Source: Planctomycetota bacterium (GTDB taxonomy: Bacteria > Planctomycetota > UBA1135 > GCA-002686595). Taken from it: a DNA stretch of 64,000 nucleotides. This document shows, piece after piece, positions 1 to 9,610 of this stretch; position 1 is the first letter of the stretch, and every line of letters starts with the position of its first letter. Position numbers and translations under genes: made by a program. The stretch lies in contig JAJDEU010000020.1 in NCBI GenBank assembly GCA_029259635.1, positions 1 to 64,000 on the forward strand. The letters run 5' to 3'. Below the pieces are notes generated by a model. It was not told where the DNA came from. It saw only the letters and a list, made by a program, of their open reading frames with translations, and ran no database searches.

Positions 1-649
1 TTCAAGAGCGACACGGGCTTTGAACTCGGGACTGTGCGTTCTGCGCTTGTTCTTCATCGGTTGTTAGGGATGCCTGCCGGGTCGGCTCGGCTACCAATTC
101 TAACTAACCGGGTGGCTCCGTTTTGTCGGACCAGCTCTGAGTGCTGTCCCTCCCGAAAACTTTGGGCACCGCCTCAAAACCGGACCTACGCTCGTTTTAG
201 CAAAGCACGCAGTCCGCGCAAGACGAACTCGAACGCCATGCAAACAACGCGGCTACACCTCTCCCCAGTTCATACCGCGCACAAATGCTGCCCCGATCAA
301 GCAGCGGCGCGCGAGTAGCGGTGATAAAGGCCGCCGAGCACCGGTGTTTCGAGTACATCACGCACCGAAACAGCATCGCGCGGTTCGGGCGCGTTCCCAT
401 CCAGCGACTGATGTGTTCGTGCGCCGTTATAGTTGTCCGCTATTCCGATGCGGTTACTCGCGCACTACTCCGGTTACTTGTGTGCTTCGAAACCCGTTCA
501 AACGGGTGCTAGAGAAGGTACGTCGGATTTTTGCAACCCTCAGGTGTTGAAGGGGCAGACGAGATCCAGCGACAGGAGCGCGGAAACTTCGGCTGGGCCG
601 TAGACTGCGACGAGCGCCGGATCGAGCTCTGGCAGCCTCCGGCTGGCGG
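1..649. other. left-edge region without a convincing gene
   Basis: Only short overlapping open frames occur here, none with a recognisable domain or signal peptide. The stretch holds a left-end copy of a short dispersed repeat at about 146-215. A second piece resembling the right part of the same repeat, with the core TTCAAACGGG, lies near 497-540. The bases from 1 to about 140 could be the tail of a gene beginning outside the window, but no frame stands out. Confidence 0.5.
146..215 (+). repeat. dispersed TTTTAGC repeat, left part
   Basis: This stretch aligns with the complete copy at 4046-4188. It starts with TCCCGAAAAC, continues through AAAACCGGA and TCGTTTTAGC, and ends with CGCGCAA. 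A possible right part, TTCAAACGGG followed by a T-rich stretch, occurs about 290 bases further on, so this copy may be interrupted or decayed. Confidence 0.5.
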
Positions 650-1975
650 CTAGAAGGACTCGTCCAGGAGCAACACGCTCGACGGGTTCGCGGCGGTAAG
701 TCGCAGGCCGGTCGTAGCCGGTGTAAAGAAGATGCCTTGCAGGTCGACGTTCATGGCTTCTACGCCGTGGCCCAGTTCGTTGACGGTGAACTGACGCAAG
801 AAATTACCGGAAGCGGGCACGGTGCCCATGAATCGGAAAAGCGTCGGCTGGACGATATGCAAGAGACCGTCGAAAGCGACCGGATTGAACTCGGGACCGT
901 TTAGCACTCCGACCGAAAGGAAGGCGAAGTCACCGGCCGATGCTCGGAAGAGCAGATCGAGGTCTTCCCCTTCTCGGACGGGGGAATTCGAACTGAACTC
1001 GGGAGCCGAGGCGGGCAATACGGTGTACGCTCCCCCCAGAAAGAGGTCGTCGCCATCGGCGCCGGCCGGACAATTGATACCAGGCGCACCGCCTCCACGC
1101 CCGCCTTTGATGGTCGAGTCGAGCTCGATCAGGCTGGCGGGGTTGATCGCGGAAAAGGTGACGTGAGCGCCGGTTCCCCCGTCGGCGGAGGGGTAGCAAT
1201 TCATCGCCGCGTCTTCGATTCCGCGGCCACCGTCACCACCACTGATGGTCGACCCGATCGCGATGACTTTGCTCCCGACGATGCGCAGGCCCTCGCCACC
1301 CGGTTGTGCCTGGATGATGACGCCCGGCTGCGGTTCGGAGACGGGAGAGCCATCGCCCCCTCGCAACAGTACATGGTGGAGGATCACGCTGGAGCTGAAG
1401 ATCAGACCGCCTTGACCGCCCATCGCTCCTTCCGCTCCCCGGCTACCGAATCCCGAGCTATGGACGAGAGTCAACTTAGAGGTCGTAGCCACGTTGAGAG
1501 CGGGAGGCGCAGGCTGCCCAAGAAAGATGCTGGCGCCACGAGTCATCGAAATGTCCTCGACGAAAACGTCACCCATGGAACCGGTCACCGTCAGGTTCGA
1601 TTGAAAAGCGGGCGCAACAGGAACAGCATCGCGAATGACGAGGCCGCGCAGGGTCACGCGCTGATCGACTGCGAGGTTTTGGATCCAGATCGGGCCCGTG
1701 ACGGGATTGATCTGAACGGGAAAGGGCGTCGAGGTGTCGAGGTCCCCCGCAATCGTGAGCGTCCGGGCCGCGATGATTGCTCCGCCGTACTCTTTGCCGA
1801 GACGCCCGCGCACCAAGATCACATCGCCGTCGGCCGCAGCATCGACAGCCGGCTGGATGTCGGTGAAGTCCGTGCCGACGAGATTGAGCGCGTCGACGAC
1901 CCATACTTTTCCCTGGGCAGAGAGCGGAAGAGTGAAAGATAAAGCGGCACAGAGAACGGAAGTCAGGAATTTCAT
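650..1975 (-). CDS. secreted right-handed beta-helix protein (paralogue 1)
   Basis: Protein of 441 residues with an N-terminal signal peptide of about 20 residues ending near LSAQG. The segment after it (DFTDIQPAVDAAADGDVILV) is the usual opening of pectin-lyase-like parallel beta-helix proteins, in which 'period of time/space' columns build the solenoid. Glycine-rich turns fill the middle. No catalytic residues can be assigned, so an enzymatic role is not claimed. The C-terminus (PSSVLLLDESF) resembles that of the next gene (PSSVVILDAAF), and both start with the same signal peptide plus DFTDIQ layout, so the two are tandem paralogues on the same strand. They are probably exported to the periplasm or surface. 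The chosen start gives an intact signal peptide; no strong ribosome-binding site is visible. Confidence 0.8.
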   Translation of the reverse strand: MKFLTSVLCAALSFTLPLSAQGKVWVVDALNLVGTDFTDIQPAVDAAADGDVILVRGRLGKEYGGAIIAARTLTIAGDLDTSTPFPVQINPVTGPIWIQNLAVDQRVTLRGLVIRDAVPVAPAFQSNLTVTGSMGDVFVEDISMTRGASIFLGQPAPPALNVATTSKLTLVHSSGFGSRGAEGAMGGQGGLIFSSSVILHHVLLRGGDGSPVSEPQPGVIIQAQPGGEGLRIVGSKVIAIGSTISGGDGGRGIEDAAMNCYPSADGGTGAHVTFSAINPASLIELDSTIKGGRGGGAPGINCPAGADGDDLFLGGAYTVLPASAPEFSSNSPVREGEDLDLLFRASAGDFAFLSVGVLNGPEFNPVAFDGLLHIVQPTLFRFMGTVPASGNFLRQFTVNELGHGVEAMNVDLQGIFFTPATTGLRLTAANPSSVLLLDESF

Positions 1976-2537
1976 GAACGGGGCGCTCGTCTGTTATGGA
2001 AACTGTTTTTCGCGAAGTGTGCGGGTACGTCTCTGAGCAAGTTTCGTTCCAAGCGAGAGAAGCCATGAGTGAGCCCAAGCGCATCGAAGCTGTGCGGCAA
2101 CGCGCAACTATCTGTGCGATGGGGCTCGCGCTTGACGGCTAGGATGTTTTCAGAGTCCTAAGCAATCCTAGCTGGCCGTGGAAAGAGACCTGATCTAGAC
2201 GGAGATCATGCTGCTGTCATGAGGCGCTCTGCGGTGCGGGCTTGGCTCAAGAACTTGATGTAGCGAGCACCCAATCAAATAACGACACGCACTCGACCGA
2301 CGCATGCGAACCAGACCTTGGCGGTAAGGGCCTGCAGGCTGCGCACCACTGCTCCACCTTCACGAGAAGAGTGAACAACTCCGATTTCCCATTGTGCCGA
2401 GTACGCAGAGCCGCACCACTTCTCCCTGCTTTATCCGGGTCTTCGGCAGAACCGAAGAATACGGGTAAATCCAGCCCGGCTCTGCAAGCGCGAACCATCG
2501 AGTAGCAGTGATGCTGCTCCTTACAACGGCACTGTAA
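1976..2537. other. intergenic region between the beta-helix paralogues
   Basis: About 560 bases. Two overlapping open frames of about 85 codons on opposite strands (about 2242-2505) lack any recognisable feature and look like chance frames. It presumably carries the promoter of the upstream-lying (higher-coordinate) paralogue's downstream neighbour, but no promoter or operator could be identified. Confidence 0.4.
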
Positions 2538-3704
2538 TCAGAACGCCGCGTCCAGAATGACCACGCTGGACGGCTCGGAGATTGTGAAGTTGAGCGTTAT
2601 GAGGTCGACGAAGACTGCTTGTTCGTAGATGTTGATCGCATCTATTCCGGGGCCCAAATCGTTGATGGTGACCATTTTCGTCTTGATGCCAGAGGCGGGC
2701 AGTATGCCGCGGCGGAACCGAAATGTAGGCTGGCCAAGAAAGTCGACGCCCTTCACGTTTACATTCAAATTGCCGTTCATAAGGGTGGGCGAGAGGAAGA
2801 GCAAGACAAGTTCACCGGGATTTCCTCGGTAGGTTTCAACTCCTGTTTCACCTTCGCGGATCGGCGATGTAACGGAGAATCCTCCCGCGTCTCCACTGAG
2901 ATCTACCAACAGCCCATCGATGACATTAACGCGCTGACCGGTCACTCCAAAATTTAGAACCGAGTTCAATAAATGCGCCTGTGCGCCAACCCCTCCAAAA
3001 CCGTTGCTGAGTCTAACCGCGTCCACATCTCCCGAAATAATCGAATTGGATGAGAAGAAGGTCCCGCTTTTCAGGTCCACTCCGGTGCTTCCCGTTACTG
3101 AAGAATCGTACAAATACACGTTGGCTCCCTCGGCAAATAAGCCGGGATCTTCATGGGGAGTGCCGCCGGGTCCACACCCACAGACTAAGCTTTCAATGGT
3201 GCAACGAACAATCGAAACAGACGACGAAAGTGTGATCGTTACTCCATGCGCTAACCCAGCCGGATGACCAACGCTTGAGGCACCATAGATTCCATTCTCC
3301 ACTAAAACCGGACCGAGACAGTCTCTAATGACTAATCCAGCTTGATGGAAGCCGCCTTCGGTACCCCGCGGCGCGTTAATTCCTCGCAGGCTTACGGCTT
3401 GTGTCGAGTCCAAGTTGCGGATAATGATGGATCCATATTCGAATGGACGCAAAATTCTGACATCTGCACCGGGCTCGGCTTGAATGGTGAGCGCTTTATT
3501 GTCGATATCAAGTTCAGAATAGAAGCCTGAATCGACCAGAATAATGTCGCCATCACTGGCCGCGTTCACGGCGTCCTGGATGTCCGTGAAGTCAGAACCA
3601 ACCGGCGTTGTCTTTACTTTCCAGACGCTTTGCGCAGATGCCGCAGTGGTTCCAAATAATAGTGCGAGTGTTAATGCAAGGGCGGATCGTTTCATGGACA
3701 TCAT
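2538..3704 (-). CDS. secreted right-handed beta-helix protein (paralogue 2)
   Basis: About 388 residues. The open frame extends to 3821, but the signal peptide (MKRSALALTLALLFGTTAAS) begins at the ATG at 3695, with two further ATGs at 3701 and 3704, so the true start lies in that ATG cluster. After the signal peptide comes DFTDIQDAVNAASDGDIILV, the same opening as the neighbouring gene at 650-1975, followed by repeated short beta strands typical of a pectin-lyase-like solenoid. The C-terminal stretch ISEPSSVVILDAAF matches the neighbour's end, perhaps a shared surface- or secretion-related tail. No active site is recognised. Likely exported; function unknown. Confidence 0.8.
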   Translation of the reverse strand: MMSMKRSALALTLALLFGTTAASAQSVWKVKTTPVGSDFTDIQDAVNAASDGDIILVDSGFYSELDIDNKALTIQAEPGADVRILRPFEYGSIIIRNLDSTQAVSLRGINAPRGTEGGFHQAGLVIRDCLGPVLVENGIYGASSVGHPAGLAHGVTITLSSSVSIVRCTIESLVCGCGPGGTPHEDPGLFAEGANVYLYDSSVTGSTGVDLKSGTFFSSNSIISGDVDAVRLSNGFGGVGAQAHLLNSVLNFGVTGQRVNVIDGLLVDLSGDAGGFSVTSPIREGETGVETYRGNPGELVLLFLSPTLMNGNLNVNVKGVDFLGQPTFRFRRGILPASGIKTKMVTINDLGPGIDAINIYEQAVFVDLITLNFTISEPSSVVILDAAF

Positions 3705-3935
3705 CTTTGGTTGGCGAAAGTGCTTGTTAGCCGTGGACCGGAGTTCGCGGGCAATGTCAAAAACATTGAGGTCCGCTCCGATGTGAAGATCGATCACTGA
3801 TCGAGAGCAAGCAGCCACCAAATCCGACCCTTAGGGGTCAGATGAGAGGGTTCTCGGATTCGATCTGACGATCATTGCCTAGTGCAAGTGAGTTGCAGCC
3901 GGCGAATCGGATTCCGCAATTAGCTCGAATAAACT

Positions 3936-4877
3936 TCAAAGTCCAAAAACAGCTTCGAGGATGCTCTGATGTAAGTGGGGCTGCGCTATTCCGCCACCGG
4001 TCAGCCACGCCTTCGCACTGACGGAGATGACCGAATCCCCGTCCCTCCCGAAAACCCTGCGCACTAGACTGAAAACCGGATCGACGTTCCTTTTAGCGCA
4101 GCTCGTCGGACGCGCAACACCTCGCCTACAAAGGCGCTTGAAGACCCATTCAAACGGGCTCTCGGTGGGGTGCGCATAGTTTTCGGGACCCACAACCGGG
4201 CGCCCACTGATCGTGCGGGCAAGTGCGAGCTCGAGCTTTCGCGCCGACGAGCCACACTCTAACTCGCGCGTGACTCGCAGCTGGGGACGTCGATAACCGA
4301 TGTTCCCTTGCCACCAACCGGCCGTGTAGTTGATCGTTAGTTGATAGAGCGGCGAGATCACGTCCGACGCTTGCCCCGCTAGAACTTCCCACCCGCTCGG
4401 CTGCGCGAGCTTCAAGTACGCGTGTCGCAACATGAGCTCGGGCTTGTTCTCGGAGGCCGATGCAAAGAAATCGAATTCGACTCGTCCGCTCGTAACGAGC
4501 TCCGAATCGCGCGACCCCATAAACTTCAAGCCGAGCCGCGTCTGCTTAACGGTAAGACTCAGCTGATCGTCCTCCGGGTTCTGCCCCTCCGACTCGACCC
4601 AGCGCGCGAAATTGCCCACCGAACTGCGCGCCGAATCCCAGGCCGCGTCGAGCTTGATGTAGCCGTAGAGTTCCGCCTCGAGACTCGAGAGAATCGGGAA
4701 GCGCCCTTCTTCGGACGCCGCGTTCGCTCGCAATTGCGCGACCTCTAACTCAAGCGCATCGAAACGTTCCCGCAGGCCGGAATCTTCGGTCGATTCCTGG
4801 AGCTTCGTCTGCGCAGCAACGGGAAGCGCGCCGAGTATCAGGAGCAGAGTGGCCCAGTGTTTCGCCGAGCCCGTCAC
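3936..4877 (-). CDS. DcaP-like outer-membrane porin, 3' part replaced by repeat sequence
   Basis: A signal peptide (LLLILGALPVAAQ) is followed by a heptad-like coiled coil (LRERFDALELEVAQLRAN) and then a beta-barrel beginning with ELYGYIKLDAAWDSAR, the layout of DcaP-like porins. The start is a GTG at 4877 whose last bases overlap the TGA of the MFS gene (GTGA), which implies translational coupling. Barrel-like sequence ends near residue 220. From about 4188 downward the frame runs through a 143-bp palindromic-ended repeat and then through sequence with no barrel character, stopping at 313 residues, short for the family. The gene is therefore probably truncated and may be a pseudogene. The partner MFS protein suggests that the pair once moved small organic anions across the two membranes. 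Confidence 0.6.
   Translation of the reverse strand: MTGSAKHWATLLLILGALPVAAQTKLQESTEDSGLRERFDALELEVAQLRANAASEEGRFPILSSLEAELYGYIKLDAAWDSARSSVGNFARWVESEGQNPEDDQLSLTVKQTRLGLKFMGSRDSELVTSGRVEFDFFASASENKPELMLRHAYLKLAQPSGWEVLAGQASDVISPLYQLTINYTAGWWQGNIGYRRPQLRVTRELECGSSARKLELALARTISGRPVVGPENYAHPTESPFEWVFKRLCRRGVARPTSCAKRNVDPVFSLVRRVFGRDGDSVISVSAKAWLTGGGIAQPHLHQSILEAVFGL
4046..4188. repeat. dispersed repeat, complete copy with 19-bp terminal inverted repeats
   Basis: The left end, TCCCGAAAACCCTGCGCAC, and the reverse complement of the right end, TCCCGAAAACTATGCGCAC, differ at two positions. The interior carries AAAACCGGA, CCTTTTAGC, CGCGCAA and CATTCAAACGGGCTCT, all shared with other copies in this window. 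It sits in the 3' part of the porin gene. It is too small to code for a protein, so it looks like a miniature inverted-repeat element whose helper is not in the window. Confidence 0.7.
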
Positions 4878-6211
4878 ACCTCTGCTCCCTCCGATACGAG
4901 TGCGTTTCCACGCGCCAAGGCCCACACTACGACGGAACAGGCCGCGGCGACAAAGCACAGGATTCCCGAGAACACGAACGCAGTGACGTACTGTTCTGTC
5001 GCGTCGAACATCACTCCCCCGACAACCGGACCGAGAATTCCGGCCACGCCGTAGGCGGTGAAGATCCAACCGTAGTTGACGCCGAAATTTTTGGTTCCGA
5101 AGTAGTCGGAGGTCGCGGAGGGGAACAGCGCGAAGTTGCCGCCGAAGTTGAGTCCGACCCAAGCGGAAGCGAGGAAGATAGCGAACGGCGACTCGACGCT
5201 GACGAGGAGCATGAAGGCCATACCCTGCGCGAGGAACATCATCATCATGGCGCGCGGGCGATCGATAACGTCGCTGACCTTGCCCCAGAAGATTCGTCCT
5301 AAAGCGTTGAAGACAGCCAGAATTCCGACCGGCTCAACGAACCTACCGAAGGTCCCCATCCACTCCGGAGCGAAAGTGCGCTCACCGAGAATCGCGCCCA
5401 TCATCGGCTTCCATTGCCCGATAGCCATCAATCCCGAAGTGGCTCCGAAGATGAAGGTAATCCAGAGCATGCAGGCGAGCGGTCGGTTCAACATCTCGCG
5501 CCACTCGAGCTCCTTCTGTGTACGCGCGAGCGAATCGACGGGCTGCCAGCCCTCGGGCTTCCAGCCAGCTGGAGGATTCTTAAGCAGCATGGCGCCCAGC
5601 AGAACCACGCCTGCGCAGAACACGCCATGAATCACGAAGAAGGTCTTCCAACCGACGCCGAAGCCCGCGCCTTCCTCCACGCCGAGTCCGACCAACAACA
5701 TCTGCGAGAAGCCCATCGGTTCGGCTCCCGCCGCCGGTGGCAGCAGCAAGACGGAGGCGGGCCCCGCGAAGAAGAGCGCTCCCGCTCCGAAGCCGGCAAC
5801 TGCCAAACCCGTGATCAAGCCGCGCTTGTCGGGGAACCATTTGACCGCCGCCGCGATCGGGCACACGTAGCCGAAACCAATCCCAGCACCGCCGATGACG
5901 CCGTAGGTCAGGTACAGCGCCCAGGGGCGACTCTCGGAGACGAGGAGCGAGCCGAGTAAGAAGGAGAGCCCCAGGAGCACGCCGCCAATCGAAGCGACCT
6001 TGCGCGGTCCGATTCGATCCTGCAGACGACCGGCGGGAATCATCGCAATCGCGAAAGTGGCCAGCGCGATCGAGAATGCCCACTGTGTCGTAGCTCGGCT
6101 CCAACCGAACTCACTCTCGAGCGGCCGAACGAAAACGCTGAACGCGTACACCGTTCCCAGCACAACTTGAATGACGAGCGCTCCGGCGATGACTGTCCAA
6201 CGGCGATGCAT
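4874..6211 (-). CDS. MFS transporter, oxalate/formate antiporter (OFA) family
   Basis: 445 residues with about twelve hydrophobic segments. It begins MHRRWTVIAGALVIQVVLGT and continues with TVYAFSVFVRPLESEFGWSR, a hallmark of the OFA subfamily; RLQDRIGPRK matches the loop between helices 2 and 3 in MFS proteins. OFA members exchange small carboxylates such as oxalate and formate across the inner membrane; the substrate here is not known. The start at 6211 is preceded by AGAGGG, a good ribosome-binding site, and excludes a 34-codon upstream extension. The stop overlaps the GTG start of the porin gene, so the two form one translationally coupled unit. Confidence 0.88.
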   Translation of the reverse strand: MHRRWTVIAGALVIQVVLGTVYAFSVFVRPLESEFGWSRATTQWAFSIALATFAIAMIPAGRLQDRIGPRKVASIGGVLLGLSFLLGSLLVSESRPWALYLTYGVIGGAGIGFGYVCPIAAAVKWFPDKRGLITGLAVAGFGAGALFFAGPASVLLLPPAAGAEPMGFSQMLLVGLGVEEGAGFGVGWKTFFVIHGVFCAGVVLLGAMLLKNPPAGWKPEGWQPVDSLARTQKELEWREMLNRPLACMLWITFIFGATSGLMAIGQWKPMMGAILGERTFAPEWMGTFGRFVEPVGILAVFNALGRIFWGKVSDVIDRPRAMMMMFLAQGMAFMLLVSVESPFAIFLASAWVGLNFGGNFALFPSATSDYFGTKNFGVNYGWIFTAYGVAGILGPVVGGVMFDATEQYVTAFVFSGILCFVAAACSVVVWALARGNALVSEGAEV

Positions 6212-6840
6212 GGAGACCCTCTTTCGACTACGAGTACAACACGGGTGAGTCGGGAAGTTGCCCCCGATCACTTTGAACGGGTCGCCGCCAATCGCCGGGC
6301 AAACTCCGACCACAAAAAATCAATGAAACGACACGGTCGATCGTGGCGTTCGAGCGATTGGTCGCGCTCGCCGCCTCTCGACAACTCCCCTCAACACGGC
6401 CCGGGGTTTCGGGCCCGCGACTCCAGTCGCGAAATCGTCGTGCTCACTAGTACTCGGGCACGGAGTGTATTGGACGAACTGGCGTACGTTCCAGCCATTC
6501 GCTACTGGCCGCAGTTACGTTCGGATAACGGCGAAGACCGCAACACACCGGCGCGGAGGTAGTGAACTGAAACCGCACGATTCGTGGCACCGAACGACAC
6601 GTTTACGCGCTTTGCCACCCGTTTCGGGGCTTCACTCATCGTCCATTCTATTGATCATGCGCGACACAACGACGCGTCGATCAGAACGCTAGCTGTTGCC
6701 CCACATTCTCGTGCGCGGAGAACCCAATGAATCACTTTCAGAGATTCTTGGTCTGCCTCGAAGACTCGCCAAGTGGAGGAGTTGCGCGGGACAAGGCGGT
6801 GACTTTAGCGCGAACCTCGGGTTTCACTCTCACCCTATTC

Positions 6841-6870
6841 GCTGGAGTTCGCTGGAGTTCGCTGGAGCGA
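6841..6870 (+). repeat. 10-bp direct tandem repeat
   Basis: The decamer GCTGGAGTTC occurs twice in a row and is followed by GCTGGAGCGA. It is followed directly by the palindrome-like CATGCTGACAGCATG. It lies about 200 bases upstream of the carboxypeptidase gene. Function unknown; slippage is the simplest origin. Confidence 0.6.
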
Positions 6871-6884
6871 GCATGCTGACAGCA

Positions 6885-6999
6885 TGAAACCGGCCTTAGT
6901 AGACGCGCAACAGCTCGCCTGTTAAGGTGATTCATTCCTCATTCAAACGGGCTCTGGATCGGGCGAATAGCGTTTTCGGTGGGCACATTTGGGTGCTAT
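6885..6999 (+). repeat. dispersed repeat, right-hand part
   Basis: It aligns with the second half of the complete copy at 4046-4188 through GAAACCGG, CGCGCAACA, GCTCGCCT, the core CATTCAAACGGGCTCT and a terminal GTTTTCGG. The left TCCCGAAAAC end is not recognisable. Confidence 0.5.
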
Positions 7000-7072
7000 C
7001 GATGGAGAGCTCTTTGAGAGACGAACTAGGTATCGTCGATCACGCCGTCGAAGTCGAACAGCACTATTCGCC

Positions 7073-9601
7073 ATGATGAACTACGTCACATCGAGCTCCA
7101 GAATCCTTCGCCGCGTCTTGCTAGCACTCGGTTTCTTAGCTTTTTGCGCGCTGCCCTTCTCTGCATCGTCTCTCTCCTCCGAAGAGCTGGACCTTCACGA
7201 TCCCGTTCGACAGATCCGTATTTCCCTCGCGGATGAAACATCCGAACGAGTGCTTTTGGAAATTGGCTTAGAGCTGCAGGCAATCGATCGCCAAACCAGA
7301 ACGGTTCGGGCGATCGCAAACACTTACGAACTCGGACAGCTCGACCAACGCGGCTTTGAGTACACCGTCGAGATCGAGGATCTACAGCTGTGGTATGCCG
7401 CGCGAATCGCCAACGATGCGACCAAGTCGCAGGAAGCTCCCGCGCTCGGGCAATGGCTTTCGCCGCCCTTCGGTCAGGGCTCGATGGGCAATTACTACAC
7501 CCTCTCCGAGGCGATCTCAGTCATCAACCAAATCCGGAACGCCTACCCATCGATTGTGGCGAGTCCCCGTCCCATCGGCGCTTCACTTGAAGGGCGTCGA
7601 ATCTGGGCGCTTTCGATTTCTGACAATCCGGGAGTGAGCGAAGGAGAGCCCGAAGTTCGCATGGATGCGATTCACCACGCGCGCGAGCCCATGAGCATGC
7701 ACGCCATGATCTGGTACATGCTCCACCTGGTCGAAAACTATGGAACCGATCCGGTCGCGACCTACTTGGTGGATCACCGCGAGCAGTGGTTCATTCCCGT
7801 CGTGAATCCGGACGGTTACGCCCACAACCAGTCGATTGCGCCCAACGGCGGCGGCATGTGGCGCAAGAACCGCCGTAATAATGCGGGTGGGTCGAAGGGC
7901 GTGGATCTCAATCGCAATTACGATGCAGAATGGGGTTACGACAACGCTGGCTCGAGCCCCACCGGTTCGTCCAACACCTACCGCGGTACCGCTCCGGGCA
8001 GTGAACCGGAAGTCGCGGCAATGATGAATTTCAGTTCGTCGCACAACTTTGCCACAGCGCTCTCACTCCACAGCTACGGGAAGCTCTGGCTCCGGTCCTA
8101 TGGTTACGATTCCGTGCTGAGCTCGTCGGAAGCTGAGCTCTCGGAACTCGGCTCTCTGGCGACTGAATTCAATCGGTACTCCTCGGTGTCCTTCATCGAG
8201 TTGTATCCGGCCAACGGCGTAACGGTCGACTACGACCACGACACGCACGGCACCTATTCTTACACGCCGGAAGTGGGCAACGGCGATGACGGCTTTTGGC
8301 CCGTTCCCTCGCGCATCGTGCCGCTGGCAGAAGAGAACCTCCAGGGCTTGATTCGGACAGCGCTGGCCGCTGGTGTCTACCTGCGCACGACGGGCATTCA
8401 ACTGACCGATGTCGGCAATGGCGACGGCTTTTTCGAAGCCGGTGAGTCAGTTGAGCTCGAAGTCAATCTGCGCAACAGCGGTCGCGACTCAACGGTCACT
8501 TCGTTGATCGGCAGTCTCACAACGTCGAGCAGCGTGGCGACCGCCGGCACGGGCACTTCGGACTTCGGTGTCGTCGCTTCCTTCTCCGACGCTTCCAACA
8601 CCGGTTCCCCGCTCACCCTCCAAATTAGTCCGACCGCGGCACTCGGCGACGTTGTCGAGCTTCAACTTGTATTTAGCTTTAACGGCCAGACGGTCACTTT
8701 CGATTTGCAGTTGATTGTCGGCGAGCGCCGCATCTACGTGCGCGACGAAGTCGAACTCGACGTGGGCTGGACCATTGGCGATCCGCTCGATACCGCCACG
8801 ACGGGATTGTGGGAACGTGCCATTCCGATTGCGACGAACTATCAAGGCGACGCGGCCAATCCCGGTGACGATGCCACGCCAGGCGCTGGCGCGTTGTGCT
8901 TCGTTACAGGCAACGGCGGTGGTGCCGCTGGTGATGACGACATCGATGGCGGGCAAACGACGCTCTATTCGCCTCCGTTCGACTTGGAAGGCGTCGGAAT
9001 CGCCTATGTGGAGTACAGCCGCTGGTGGTCCAACCTGAGTAATGCCGACGATGCGTTTTCCGTATCGATCACCGATGACGGCGGACAAAACTGGGTGGAA
9101 CTCGAGACGGTCTCTGCCAATCACAATGAGTGGAAGACCGTCGAGTTTCGATTGAATGATTTCGTCTCGCTCACCGCGGACATGCAGCTACGGTTCGTCG
9201 CGGCCGACTTCGATGCCATTTCCATCACCGAAGCCGGCATCGATGACTTGATGCTTCACATCTACGGCGATGACCCGCGACTCACCGTCTACGGTAAGCC
9301 AGCAATCAACACGCCGATTGGCGTCAACGTCGCCGCTCAGGCCGGAGACGTGTTCGCAATGCTCGTGAGTGCCGGTACCGCCGACTTACCGCTGGCCGGT
9401 ATCACCGGAAACTTCCTGCTCGACCCCGGAAACTACATCGTGCTCTTCCAAGGCCAGATTCCCGCCAGCAGATTGCGCGCTCGCATTCTCAATGTTCCGA
9501 ACGACGTCACCCTGCAAGGCGCCACGGTTTACTGGCAGGCGTGGGTTTCGAATGTCACGGAAACTTGGATGACGAACCGCGAGTCGATGACCTTTGAGTA
9601 G
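7073..9601 (+). CDS. secreted M14-family zinc carboxypeptidase with C-terminal accessory domains
   Basis: 842 residues. The start at 7073 gives a signal peptide (RRVLLALGFLAFCALPFSAS); the open frame upstream of it has no signal character. The M14 metallocarboxypeptidase domain spans roughly residues 130-450. The zinc motif HxxE lies in HHAREP (about 202-205), the third zinc ligand is the His of SLHSYGK (about 333), and the general base is the Glu of YTPEVGNG (about 400). RKNRR and DLNRNYD are also typical. These enzymes remove C-terminal amino acids from peptides. The C-terminal 400 residues look like Ig/CARDB-type and MAM-like beta-sandwich modules, probably for substrate or surface binding. 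It is convergent with the methyltransferase gene, leaving nine bases between the stops. Confidence 0.92.
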   Translation: MMNYVTSSSRILRRVLLALGFLAFCALPFSASSLSSEELDLHDPVRQIRISLADETSERVLLEIGLELQAIDRQTRTVRAIANTYELGQLDQRGFEYTVEIEDLQLWYAARIANDATKSQEAPALGQWLSPPFGQGSMGNYYTLSEAISVINQIRNAYPSIVASPRPIGASLEGRRIWALSISDNPGVSEGEPEVRMDAIHHAREPMSMHAMIWYMLHLVENYGTDPVATYLVDHREQWFIPVVNPDGYAHNQSIAPNGGGMWRKNRRNNAGGSKGVDLNRNYDAEWGYDNAGSSPTGSSNTYRGTAPGSEPEVAAMMNFSSSHNFATALSLHSYGKLWLRSYGYDSVLSSSEAELSELGSLATEFNRYSSVSFIELYPANGVTVDYDHDTHGTYSYTPEVGNGDDGFWPVPSRIVPLAEENLQGLIRTALAAGVYLRTTGIQLTDVGNGDGFFEAGESVELEVNLRNSGRDSTVTSLIGSLTTSSSVATAGTGTSDFGVVASFSDASNTGSPLTLQISPTAALGDVVELQLVFSFNGQTVTFDLQLIVGERRIYVRDEVELDVGWTIGDPLDTATTGLWERAIPIATNYQGDAANPGDDATPGAGALCFVTGNGGGAAGDDDIDGGQTTLYSPPFDLEGVGIAYVEYSRWWSNLSNADDAFSVSITDDGGQNWVELETVSANHNEWKTVEFRLNDFVSLTADMQLRFVAADFDAISITEAGIDDLMLHIYGDDPRLTVYGKPAINTPIGVNVAAQAGDVFAMLVSAGTADLPLAGITGNFLLDPGNYIVLFQGQIPASRLRARILNVPNDVTLQGATVYWQAWVSNVTETWMTNRESMTFE

Positions 9602-9610
9602 CGCGATACG

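Larger units (their letters stand above)
6212..7072. other. long divergent intergenic region
   Basis: 860 bases between the divergent MFS and carboxypeptidase genes. It must hold both promoters, but none could be assigned by eye. It contains a small tandem repeat at 6841-6870 and a right-hand copy of the dispersed repeat at 6885-6999. The short open frames here show no protein character. Confidence 0.5.

Noticed and set aside
4046..4188. Integron attC site
   Set aside because: The ends lack the GTTRRRY core pair, copies are not at regular cassette boundaries, and no integrase is in the window.
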